Part shown: piece after piece, positions 1 through 10,310 of the stretch
Layout: each line of letters begins with the position of its first letter
How positions within the stretch are numbered: the stretch's first letter is position 1
Source: Parietaria judaica
Taxonomy: Eukaryota > Streptophyta > Magnoliopsida > Rosales > Urticaceae
DNA length: 64,000 bases
Direction of reading: 5' to 3'
Assembly: GCA_954871525.1 (NCBI GenBank)
Contig: OX940867.1
Location: 17,647,343 to 17,711,342 of the forward strand
Program-made: the position numbers and the translations under genes
Notes under the pieces: model-generated
What the model saw: the letters and a program-made list of their open reading frames with translations, nothing else
Told to the model about the DNA's origin: nothing
Databases searched by the model: none

Positions 1-144
1 ATGAACTAAGGATCAAACATTCTATTTTACTCTACCAGAAACTATAATAAGATTATCATAATAAGTATCATCTTTATTCAACGACTTGTCATAATCTTTT
101 ACAAATGGATAAAATATCTTGTTTAAGGACACATATGTCCAACA
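1..144 (-). repeat. 3' LTR of the copia element (partial)
   Basis: These bases match 7760-7903 nearly base for base and end in CCAACA. Most of this LTR lies left of the window. The near identity of the shared part suggests a fairly recent insertion, although the pol gene has already gathered stops. Confidence 0.92.
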
Positions 145-155
145 ATCTCCCACTT
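145..155 (-). other. Polypurine tract of the copia element
   Basis: Read on the minus strand this is AAGTGGGAGAT directly before the LTR start TGTTGG, the usual copia arrangement for plus-strand priming. Confidence 0.8.
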
Positions 156-159
156 GTAC

Positions 160-3100
160 TTAAAGAAGATGACCCATGTCTTTCAGACCCATACTCTCCA
201 GATGCCTCCTGAATATTTTCTCTGGCAACGTCTTGGTGAATAGATCAGCCAGATTGTCTTCCGAAGCTATTTTCACAACCCTCACGTCCCCACGACGCAC
301 TATTTCTCTTATGAGATGGTATTTGTGTTCTATATGTTTCGCCTTGTTATGGTCTCTGGGCTCTTTAGAATTTGCCACCGCACCACTGTTGTCACAGTAT
401 AGTGTTTGCGGCCCATCTACATCTGGAACAACTCCCAGCTCTATGTAGAAATTCTTGAGCCAAACTGATTTTTTGGCTGCCTCATAAGCTCCACGTATTC
501 AGCTTCCATTATGGAATCTGTGATACAAGATTACTTTATGCTTCTCCAGAATATCGCTCCACCAGCAAGGGTGTACACTGCTCCCGACGTCGATTTTCTC
601 GCGTCTCTATCAGACATAAAGTCTGAATCAGTGTATCCTAGTGGATTTAGTTCTGATCCTGAAAACACTAACATATAGTCTCTCGTTCTCCGAAGATACT
701 TGAGAATGTTCTTCACTGCTGTCTAGTGAGCCATACCAGGGTTGGATTGGTATCTGCTAACAATTCCCACAGCGTAACAGATGTCTGGCCTAGTACACTG
801 CATAGCATACATCAGACTTCCCACTGCTGAAGCATAGGGTATTCGCCTAATCACATCTTGCTCTTCCGGAGAAGTTGGGCATTGTTTCCTGCTAAGGAAC
901 ACTCCATGTCTGGTCGGTAAATTACCTCCCTTGGAGTTTTCCATTGCAAAACGTTCAAGCACCTTATCAATGTAAGCTGCTTGAGATAAGGCCAGAAGCC
1001 TGTTGTTGCGATCCCTGAAAATACGGATCCCAAGAACATAACTGGCTTCTCCCATGTCCTTCATTTGGAACTGCGTAGATAACCATGCCTTCACGTCTGA
1101 TAATTTCTTCACACTGTTTCCAATGAGAAGAATATCGTCGACGTACAGAACAAGAAAAATTTCCACGGTTTCGTCATTGAGTTTATAGATGCAGGCCTCA
1201 GTGACGTTTTGAATGAATCCATAGGTTTTGATGGTTTCATCGAACCTTAGATTCCAGGATCTGGAAGCTTGCTTCAATCCATAGATGGATTTGAGTAATC
1301 TGCAAACCTTCCCTTCTTGACCCTGTTGCACGAACCCTTCTGGTTGGTCCATATAGATGTTTTCGTCAATGTACCCGTTCAGGAAGGCGGTTTTGACGTC
1401 CATCTGCCAAATCTCGTAATTGAGACTACGGGCTATGGCCATGAGAATCCGGATGGACTTGTACTTAGCGACTGGAGCGAAGGTCTCATCGAAATCAATA
1501 CCTTCCCTCTGGGTAAAACCCTTTGCCACTAGTCTAGCCTTGAAGGTTTCAACCTTCCCGTCCACTCCTCTCTTTCGCATACCCACTTACAGCCAATGGT
1601 TTTGAAACCATCCGGTAAGTCTACAAGTTCCCAGACTTCATTAGAATCCATTGATTCTATTTCTTGGTTCATGGCTTCCTGCCATTCTCCCTTATCAGGA
1701 TCAACCATAGCTTGCTTGTAGCCTATGGGGTCTTCAACACTAGTGTCAGTGACAGCTAGGTGAAATTCCAACTGGGTGTGCTCGTAGCGCTCAACTGGTC
1801 TTTTGAACCTCCCACTACGTCTGAGCACCCCATGGTTCTGATTTGGGACCGTGGTTTCTGCTATATCTTCGACAGCAGGCACTGTTGGAGATATTGTGAC
1901 CTTGTCACCTGACAGCTCCTCGAGTACAACTTTACTTCGAGGTTTGAAGTTTGTCATATAATCTTGCTCTAGAAAAGTAGCATTTGTAGAGACAAATACT
2001 TTCTTACTTTCTGGACTATAAAACAAACCTCCTTTAGTCTCTTTGGAATATCCTACAAACAGACAAACTTCTGTTCGTGATTCCAATTTATTCTTGTTTC
2101 CAGTCCGCACATGTGCAGGACATCCCCAAATTCTGTAATGTCGCAGATTTCGTATTCTGCCATTCCATAATTCGACGGGCGTTTTAGAAACAGACTTTGA
2201 TGGCACAACATTTAGAATGTTCGTAGCCGTCAACAAAGCATATCCCCAGAAAGAATTGGGTAGCGATGAATAACTTAACATTGACCTTACCATTTCCAGT
2301 AGGGTCCTATTTCTCCTTTCTGCAACACCATTTTGTTCTGGTGTGCCAGAAGCAGTTAGTTGAGATGTTATACCTTTCTCGATCAAGAGGTCGCAGAACT
2401 CGTGATCTAGGTATTCTCCTCCTCGATCAGATCGAAGAGACTTCAATGATAGTCCAAGTTGATTCTCAGCCTCTGCCAGAAATTCTCTGAACTTACCCAA
2501 GGTTTCAGATTTCTTAGCCATGAGATAAACGTAACCATATCTTGAATAATCGTCAATGAAAGTGACAAAGTATTCAATTCCTCCCCTTCCTTGTATGTTC
2601 ATGGGACCACATACATCAGAATGGACGAGTTCTAATGGTTTAGTGGCTCTTTAACCTTTTACCGAAAAAGGTCTTTTAGTCATTTTAGCCTCTATACAGG
2701 ATTCGCAAACATGCAAAGAACCGATTGTTAGTTCTTTAAGGGGTCCATCCTTTACCAGCCTGTTTATCCTGTCTAGATTAATATGACCCAATCTTAAATG
2801 CCACAGGTACGTTTGAACATCATTTTCAATCTTGGGTTTCTTGACTGACTTTGGCATTGCCAATTTAAACATCTCAGTATTCATGCAGCTACCATAATCT
2901 GGTCTTAGGATGTATAATCCATTTTCTGCTTTAGTAGTACAAATATATACTCCATCCTTTGTGATGACCCAATGGGATCCACAAAAGTTTAGAGTATATC
3001 CTTGTTTGTACAACAGATAAGCAGAAAGTATATTTCTGCAGACATTTGGATAATAGTACACATTATCAACAAATAAATACTTATTTCCAAATGTCAGTCG

Positions 3101-3523
3101 CAAATTTCCTACTGCTTTTGCTTGTAGGAATTCCCCGTTTCCTACTTTTAAAGTTGGTCCTTCATTTATCTCTTCCAATTTGTCAAGAGACTGAAGAGAA
3201 TTGCACGCATGATCGTTTGCTCCTGAATCCAAGATCCAGTTGAAGGATGAGTTGTCCACGAAACATGATTCTAATGTTGAACGATCAACATTACTTGTAC
3301 TCCCAATCTGGAAGAATTCTTCCTGGTTTCCATCAATTCTATTCCTCTTATTTAGAGAGCTTATAGCATTCTGATCTGCCATTCCAAGTTTTTCCGAAGA
3401 TCCACTCATGGCCAGCTTGCTTAGGGATTTTGTGACCTTTACTAGATTGCTTTGATTTTGAGACCTCGGTGTCAGAGCAGACTTTTCCATTTCTTGTTTG
3501 TCGAAGGACATTTTAACTGGCAT
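160..3523 (-). pseudogene. Copia pol polyprotein (PR-INT-RT-RNH), inactivated
   Basis: The reading order on the minus strand is copia-specific. The protease has WILDSGAND near 3230. A pre-integrase zinc region follows (LWHLRLGHI, CESC). The integrase core has FIDDYSRYGYVYLM, LRSDRGGEY and GTPEQNGVAERRNRT. The reverse transcriptase has QMDVKTAFLNG and the catalytic YVDD near 1140. RNase H has LYCDNSGAVANSKEP and ends at 160. Breaks are an in-frame TAA at 2651-2653 between the zinc region and the integrase core, a frameshift near 1530-1590 at the start of RT, a TAG at 723-725 where the family has Trp, a TAA at 531-533, and another frameshift between about 530 and 450. A gag domain with a CCHC knuckle is not seen before the protease, so the first Met at 3523 is only the end of the open frame. 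Confidence 0.92.
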
Positions 3524-5368
3524 TGAAAAAGAAACTTATTAAACTTTATTATAGGTACAATGTTTAGAAAAATATTTTATTTTGAAATAGTTACATGATG
3601 CAAACATGTTCATGGGAAAAACGTTAAATAAACCCTTTAACTATTTCGTGATAATTTAACCGACTGTACACGTCGTTGCCGTCCTTAGTGGCATGGTCAC
3701 TCTAGGGTGACTCGCGGTATCAACCGTGTAGTTTGGTTAAACTAAGTTTTAGTCATAAACTTAATTAATATTCATAACAAAAACTACAAAAGTCCTCTAT
3801 GATTATTAACTATCACCATAGACAGTCGGGAAGCACCAACTTCCGTGCAAGCTTAACCCATTATTTTCGGTTCTCGGGATCCTCTTGGAAACGTCGTCCT
3901 TAGGGAATGGTCACTCTAGGGTGACTCGCGGTCCATTTCCAAGCATCCTCCGTCCCCATATTCTTTTGGAACTATCACGGTGTCAAACCTTCCACAAGCA
4001 CACCTTCCTTAGGACACACTAGGGTGACTCGAGGCGGTGTGGTTAGCAGACCTTGTGACAGTAATAATGGAGACCTTTGTTTTATTCTATACTTGCCATT
4101 GTTTTTTAGGAAATAACGTTTTTAATTTCTAAGTTATAAAAACATATTATATAAACTGTCTATTAATGACACATTAAAAGTTTATATTTTGGTTTTATTT
4201 ATTACGACACGTAATTTTAAATAAGCCCTAAAAATGTATTTATTATTTCGTCGGTAGTGATAGATCAAACCGTACGCTCTCCAGGTCGATGGGAGGGGTC
4301 CTAACCGGTCACCCAGAAGTGGATGGTGAACCGGCCCCACTTTTGATTCCCTCTTCCTTAGGTAAGATTGTACGTTTGAAATTTTTCCGACTAATAATTA
4401 ACACTTTTACATTTACTCTTTATTATTTATATCTATCCTATATAGACATATTAATAATGATCTAAACATAGACACTATGTTTGAGGGTTATGAAAATAGG
4501 TTATATCAAATTATATCTATGATGAATATTCATAATTAATGATACTTATTCTCTAAGAATTATCATTAAACATTTTAATGCCCTTTAATAATTATTTATA
4601 AAATATTAAAATAAGACAATGATATTATTCTTCGAATATTATCATCCATATTTTAATTTATTAAATAAGACAATGTTATTTAATTATTAAATAACATCCA
4701 TATTTAATTTTATGAATTAATTAAAATAAGACAATGTTATTTATCCAGAAATAACATCCATATTTTAATTCATATTAATTAATCATAATTAATTTTAATT
4801 CATAAATATTAATTTCATTAATAATAATTAATAATTAATCCACGGGATCCGGGTCGGAATAAAAATCTGACCCATATAAAAAAAATTGCACGTGGGTCCT
4901 CCGGGCTTAAGCTCGGGCCCACATGTCCGTGGAACGGACAGGGACAGCCCAGGGGTAGGCCAGGGCATTGCCCTGGCACTTCGGGCTAGGCCTGCAGGCC
5001 CATTCCGCTGCCAGGAAGTGTGGCCTGCGGCCAGCCCGCCAGGCCCACACAGGTGCCCTCGCCCTGGCCGAATGGCCTTGGCGAGGGCCTTGCTTGTGGG
5101 CCTGGCCCGTGGGCCTTGCCCTTGCGAACTCCCTGGGGCTGCAGCGGCAGCCCCTGTTCGTTGCGGCATTCTCGGGCTGGGCTGCCAAGGGCAACCCGGT
5201 CCAACCACCCGGTTCGATTTTTCGGATCGGTTAATTTTCTTATATTAAATTAATATTTAAAATATCTAGAAATTCAAAATTTCAATTTTAAATAATTAAA
5301 TTTATTCATCAAATAATTCGTTCTTAAACCCATTAATTAAATTATGTAATTATTTATCCTTGAACCAT
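3524..5368 (-). other. Copia internal region without a gag ORF
   Basis: About 1.85 kb between the primer-binding site and pol, where gag would be expected, holds no ORF resembling gag and no CCHC motif. It is AT-rich apart from one GC-rich block (separate entry). A phrase like CTAGGGTGACTCG recurs near 3700, 3915 and 4020. This may be a decayed or replaced gag/leader. I see nothing coding. Confidence 0.6.
4870..5225. other. GC-rich island inside the AT-rich copia interior
   Basis: The composition changes sharply here to long runs of GGGCC, GGCCTGG and CCTGGCC words, while sequence on both sides is mostly A and T. Overlapping open frames on both strands are a by-product of the low stop-codon density and do not resemble any protein I know. 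The origin is unclear; captured host DNA or a GC-rich leader are possible. Confidence 0.6.
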
Positions 5369-5383
5369 GGCTCAGATACCAAT
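5369..5383 (-). other. Copia primer-binding site (initiator tRNA-Met type)
   Basis: On the minus strand the bases directly inside the 5' LTR read TTGGTATCTGAGCC. This matches the TGGTATCAGAGC complement of plant initiator tRNA-Met with one mismatch, the usual primer of plant copia elements. Confidence 0.82.
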
Positions 5384-7903
5384 TGTTGGGAATCACGTCT
5401 CTGATTCCTTGAAAATTATCACGAATTGAACCTCCGAACCGTCCGGGTAACATTTAAAAAATTAATTTAAAGCGGAATAACTTGTTATCCGTCCAACGGT
5501 CCGGATATCGGATAATAACCATTTCACAAGATCTGATAAATATTATGTAATTTAATATTCATATATCATTATTAATAATCTAGTCATAATAGGAAATAAA
5601 TAGAAAGCAGTAAATGGTTGCATTTATTAACCCAATACATAAGGCTGTACCTCTATTGACGACTTCCGGCTGCGCGTTCTGAATCGGGCAGGGCTCCGCC
5701 GGTGCTGAGGGAAACTCCCGTGATCTTCCGGGATATTCTCCTGGAATCCTCGTACCGAAGCGTGGGCTTCGCCGGCAGGACTCCGTCGCAAAATTTTAAC
5801 TGATGGTTCTTTTTAAGCTTCCGGAGAAATAGTCTCCTAAGCCGAACCAGAAAAGAGAGATCAGAGAGAAAATTCGCAGACCCTGAGGGAGAGGGAGAGT
5901 TCGAATTTTTCTCTGGGGAAAGGTGTGAAAAATGTGTAGAATGAGCCTCCTATTTTTAGGCTCAAACCGTAACCGAATTGGAGAAATTCCCTCCCTAAAA
6001 TTCGAATTCTATATATTAAATATAATTAATTATCTTAATCCAATGGTCCAGATTTAATCTCATCTAAATCCAATGGACATAATTAATTAGGGATTTAATT
6101 AAATAAGAAAGATTAGGATAAAATCAAAAATCCAATCTTATCTTCATATCTTTATAAAATTCGAATTATCCTATATATTTATAATAAAATTCGAATTTAT
6201 TATCATCTAGATCCAACGGATGAGATAAATCTTTAAACCGATCTAATGGACCAAATTAATTTAGGATAAAATCAAATATAAAAAGATTTAAAGAAAACAA
6301 TTTCGATTTTATCCTTAAATTATAATTCAAAAATTATATAAATATATATAATTAATTAATTTTCAATCCGACGGTTTGGCTAGGGTTTCATATATGAAAC
6401 CCTAATTCGAATTTACACACACATATATATATATACAAATATATATTTTATTTATTAATATATAACTATTAATTATTAATTAATTATTAATAACATATTA
6501 ATAATTAAATCCAAATAATTAAATTATATTAATATTTCCTGATCTCAATATCACACATTAAAATGTCATGGTGCCACACCATCATTTAAATTCGTGACAT
6601 GTGATTTAATTTCAAAGTTTATCGTACCGATCATAAACTTAGAAAATCCATAAATCACTAACCGTAAGTCAAAATGACTCGGTTCAAAAAGCAAAGTTGC
6701 TTAGAATTTAATTTCCAACAACATGGTGCTGATATATAAAATCTAAATTCTAACTTTCTTTTATCAGTTAATTTCGTGTACCAAAATATGGTACTTTTGC
6801 CACGCTAACGATAAAACTATCTGACGTCTGCCACAGACCTTTCAGTTTTATAAGTCAAGCCAAATGATTAAACATTATCCAGAATGTATTTTAATCACGT
6901 ACGTATCATCCGTTACGGAGCTATCCTGGGGACCATGGACCCGTATCACTTAAGCTCCAACGAACTGCTAGTTGTTCGTCAAACCTCGAAGTGATTCCAC
7001 TATAGACCCGAGGCTGCACTCTTTAGTGATACGGTATATATTATTCCCTTTATAACAGTAGGGTGTCAATTGATACAATCAAATTCGGGTTATTGATCTT
7101 TCACTTGATGATCCACACACGAGCAGGCGGTTTCTACCTTTATGCCCCTCATTGCATTTTCATACTTGACTCAGTCAGCAATATTTTGAGTAACCCACTT
7201 ATGGTTTCGATTCATAAGTTGCGCACGGGTACCTCTCACTTCTCACCACCGACAATCAAGGGAATCATCATCACTCTGAAGAGAGCTGTGTGATGCCCAT
7301 GTCTATGACCAAGCTACCCTTACTGCTGACTATCATGTTCCCAAAATAATAGTGTTGGGAACAACGGTAATATTTCGTGTTCTTTAACGGTTAAATCAAA
7401 GAACAATCAAGCCAGCAGCTTGGACTCAAGATCACTCAGGACTTAGATCGAATATCCATTTGATCACCTACTAGTGACTCAACTCCAAGTTATCAGTGAC
7501 GGTCTTATATGATAACTTCCGGAGTTTAAGTCAGGTCCAGTCCAGTATGAAGACACTTCATACTTAATGCACTTCTAGTGAGTGTGACACACACAAAATC
7601 CAGAATAGGATTGTCACTTAGTCACATTAATGACCTTATACGATTAATGGGCTCCCACCCAGTTAATCAGGTCACGGACATTTTAAGTTCATTTATTATG
7701 ATTATTAATTCTTCTTCACATTGACTCTGTTGTGATAATAATTCATAATTGCATCCTTTATGAACTAAGGATCAAACATTCTATTTTACTCTACCAGAAA
7801 CTATAATAAGATTATCATAATAAGTATCATCTTTATTCAACGACTTGTCATAATCTTTTACAAATGGATAAAATATCTTGTTTAAGGACACATATGTCCA
7901 ACA
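5384..7903 (-). repeat. 5' LTR of the copia element (2520 bp)
   Basis: On the plus strand this LTR starts TGTTGGGAATC and ends GTCCAACA, with TG..CA ends and a TGTTGG/CCAACA inverted repeat. The start is fixed by the adjacent primer-binding site and the end by the match with 1-144. The region is non-coding; open frames near 7063-7293 are chance. Its reverse complement is related to the solo LTR at 56075-59833, and the ends and several internal blocks align. Confidence 0.9.
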
Positions 7904-9294
7904 GCTCAGCCGATGTAATCTTCAAGACGGCCTTCAACAAGATGAGCTTGGGTCGAATCATCGCAAACCCAGTTCGTACACCGCTATTCGGTTTTGCAGG
8001 AGAACGCGTGACGACCGAAGGATCCATCGAGCTGCAGACGACTTTCGGGGCCAAAGACGGACCTAGGGTGACTCGAATGGTGAGCTATCTCATCGTCGAC
8101 ATGCCTTCGTCATACAACGTCATCATCGGAAGGCCCACGCTCAACCAACTCCAGGCCGTGACATCCACCTATCACCTACTTGTCAAGTTCCCAACGCCTA
8201 GCGGAATCGGAATCATGCGACGAAGCCAAGCTGAGTCACGAGCCTGCTACGAGAAGGGAGTACGCCAGAGCACAGCCACAGTCGCCGCCATCAGCAAAGG
8301 AGTCAACAACCTTAGCATCGCCACACGAGGAGAACCAGGAGAGGATACGAAAAATCCAACAGCCGTTATCGGACTGAGAGAAATATTCGCCCTCATGCGA
8401 CAATACGAGAAGACTTTGGACCAATCCAGGAAGACGAGCGGAGCTGCGCCAGAAGACTCTCCAGACTACGCGACGTACAGGCGCCTCGTCGACAAGATGT
8501 CCAACCACCTACGCTTTATCAAGCGGAATATCAACCACGCCAAGCGAAGGAGCAAAGAAGAGCACCAACCAGGGGTCGCCAATAAAAGAGAAGCAAAGGC
8601 TGACATAGTCACCAAGCAAACTCACGGCAGCAACACCCCCGCAGATGAAGGAAGAAAGAAGACGAAAGACGCACCGCTAAGCAGAAGAACCGCGCCCAAT
8701 GGGCCAGTATGGAGTATGCACATCAGCGGAAGCAACGGCGACACCAGCGCAGGAGCAGGAATTGTCTTCATCAGCCCTCAAGGAGAAAAGTCAAAGTACG
8801 CCATCAAATTTTAGCTCAAAGCCTCCAGCGAAAAAGCCGAATGCGGAGCGCTACTCGCCGGCCTAAACCTCGCCGAAAGGCTCGACGTGAAGAATCTACA
8901 GGTACACTGCAGCTCACAGAAGATCGCGAACCAGATGAACGGCGGACTATCGACACAGGAGGACAAGACGATGACTCAACTGCAAAAAGCCATGGAGCGC
9001 CTCCAGCCATTGACATGGCACGAGATCACTCGGATCCCTGCAACTGCCAACGACGAAGCAGCCACGCTAGCTCAAGCAATGAGCGGAAAAGGAGAAGACG
9101 AATGGAGCAAGACCCCCGACGAAGAAATGGAGGAGGAGTCAACCGCCTACGAAGAAATTCTCGCCATCAACACCGAAGACGAGCCCAAGTGGATGACTGC
9201 GATAGTCGACTGTCTGCACCAAGTCGAGCTCCAGTCCTACCAGCCAACCCGCACCACTGAAGAGGCGACAAAAGCCCCATATCCTTTTGAATAA
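7904..9294 (+). pseudogene. Gypsy pol remnant: retropepsin end plus inactive RNase H
   Basis: The frame opens directly at the copia junction with SSADVIFKTAFNKM, equivalent to the region just after the retropepsin D-[ST]-G motif. YNVIIGRPTLNQLQAVTST, typical of plant gypsy proteases, follows. RT should come next but is absent. After a charged linker comes an archaeal-type RNase H (about 8700-9080) with GAGIVFISPQGEKSKYAIKF. One in-frame TAG at 8812-8814 splits it, after which the same frame continues to the TAA at 9292-9294. Two expected catalytic Asp are Ser here (ISGS for VDGS, HCSSQ for CDS). It is not functional even if the stop were read through. Confidence 0.8.
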
Positions 9295-9486
9295 AGTGCA
9301 ATGCGCGAGGTAAAGTCTACTATGAAAGACCAGCCTTATTTATGAATAAATTTGTTTTTTTTTACGAAATACTCTGAAAGTTTTCCCGAAACTGCAAGGC
9401 AAATTACGCTAAAACTCGGGGGGTACTACGGTATATACCAGCCCTAAAAAAATAAAAAATAAAATACCGACCACGCGTCGAAGACC

Positions 9487-9780
9487 TTCGCCAGGTAACA
9501 ATAGGCACCGGCACGATCCAGATACCCCTTCGCCAGGAAACAATAGGCACCGGCACGATCCGGATACCCCTTCGCCTGGCAATAATAGGCACCGACACGA
9601 TCCGGATACCCCTTCGCCAGGAAACAATAGGCACCGGCACGATCCGGATACCCCTTCGCCAGGAAATAATAGGCACCGGCACGATCCGGATACCCCTTCG
9701 CCAGGCAATAATAGGCATCGGCACGATCCGGAAACCCCTTCGCCAGGCAACAATAGGCACCGGCACGATCCGGATAAATC
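9487..9780. repeat. Tandem repeat, 42-bp unit, 7 copies
   Basis: Seven head-to-tail copies of a unit starting TTCGCCAGGAAACAATAGGC differ by a few substitutions each; a degenerate eighth follows. Because 42 is a multiple of three, all frames stay open and produce repetitive phantom ORFs on the minus strand. A TATAAAAGGG box lies about 100 bp further on. Confidence 0.95.
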
Positions 9781-9877
9781 CTCTGCCAAGCTATAATAGG
9801 CAGCCTAAACTCGTCGGATTAGCTACCCGGCGAGCAAAGGCATAACATCGTCTACGGACAAAACTGTATTACTTGCA

Positions 9878-9887
9878 GGTTATAAAA
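9878..9887 (+). promoter_or_regulatory. TATA-like box after the 42-bp repeats
   Basis: GGTTATAAAAGGGTGACG is followed after about 30-60 bases by a C/A-rich stretch ending near GCAAAGGTATG, which looks like a transcription start followed by a splice donor. This is LTR-like architecture and supports the alternative that a degraded LTR starts near 9424. Confidence 0.4.
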
Positions 9888-10040
9888 GGGTGACGACCCT
9901 ACAGTTGCAGCAGAGTGCACTCACAAACTGCCACAACGCGCCATGATGCGCACACTCGACAAAGCAAAGGTATGAACAAAAACCAACGTTCAAATTATAC
10001 TAAAATGCATAAATGTCATGAAACAGGTACGAAGTGAAAA

Positions 10041-10310
10041 GGCAAAATACGCCAAACGAACGTGCCAGGGCAAGGAGTACGGCTAAAACAAAGCCCGAAA
10101 ATGTCTATAAATCATAATGGCAGAAGAAAAGGCAAAATACGCCAAACGAACATGCCAGGGCAAGGAGTATGGCTAAAACAAAGCCCGAAAATGTCTATAA
10201 ATCATAATGGCAAAAGAAAAGGTGAAATACGCCAAACGAACGTGCCAGGGCAAGGAGTACGGCTAAAACAAAGCCCGTAAAATGTCTATAAATCATAATG
10301 GCAAAGAAAA
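10041..10310. repeat. Tandem repeat, 90-bp unit, 3 copies
   Basis: Units start at 10041, 10131 and 10221 (GGCAAAATACGCCAAACGAA and close variants) and differ at only a few positions. The plus-strand open frame across them is a product of the repeat. They lie in the part of the element equivalent to the hypervariable 3' untranslated region of Tat elements. Confidence 0.95.

Larger units (their letters stand above)
1..7903 (-). mobile_element. Ty1/copia LTR retrotransposon, decayed, truncated by the window edge
   Basis: The last 144 bases of one LTR (1-144) are repeated almost exactly at 7760-7903, which defines two LTRs in the same orientation. Between them lie, read on the minus strand, a primer-binding site (next to 5384), a long non-coding stretch, a pol gene in copia order (protease, integrase, reverse transcriptase, RNase H) and a polypurine tract next to 144. 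The LTR begins TGTTGG and ends CCAACA. The element interrupts a plus-strand gypsy coding region that resumes at 7904, so it is the younger of the two. Its left flank is outside the window, so the target-site duplication cannot be checked; the right flank is GCTCA. It cannot be autonomous because pol is broken and no gag ORF is visible. Confidence 0.93.

Noticed and set aside
4828..5253. Six overlapping open frames in a GC-rich block
   Set aside because: Stops are rare in GC-rich DNA; none of the frames resembles gag or any other protein.
7063..7293. 76-codon frame inside the copia LTR
   Set aside because: Lies wholly in the LTR and is broken in the related solo LTR; chance frame.
9404..9789. 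Minus-strand repetitive open frames (WRRGIRIV-type)
   Set aside because: Created by the 42-bp repeat, whose length is a multiple of three; not genes.
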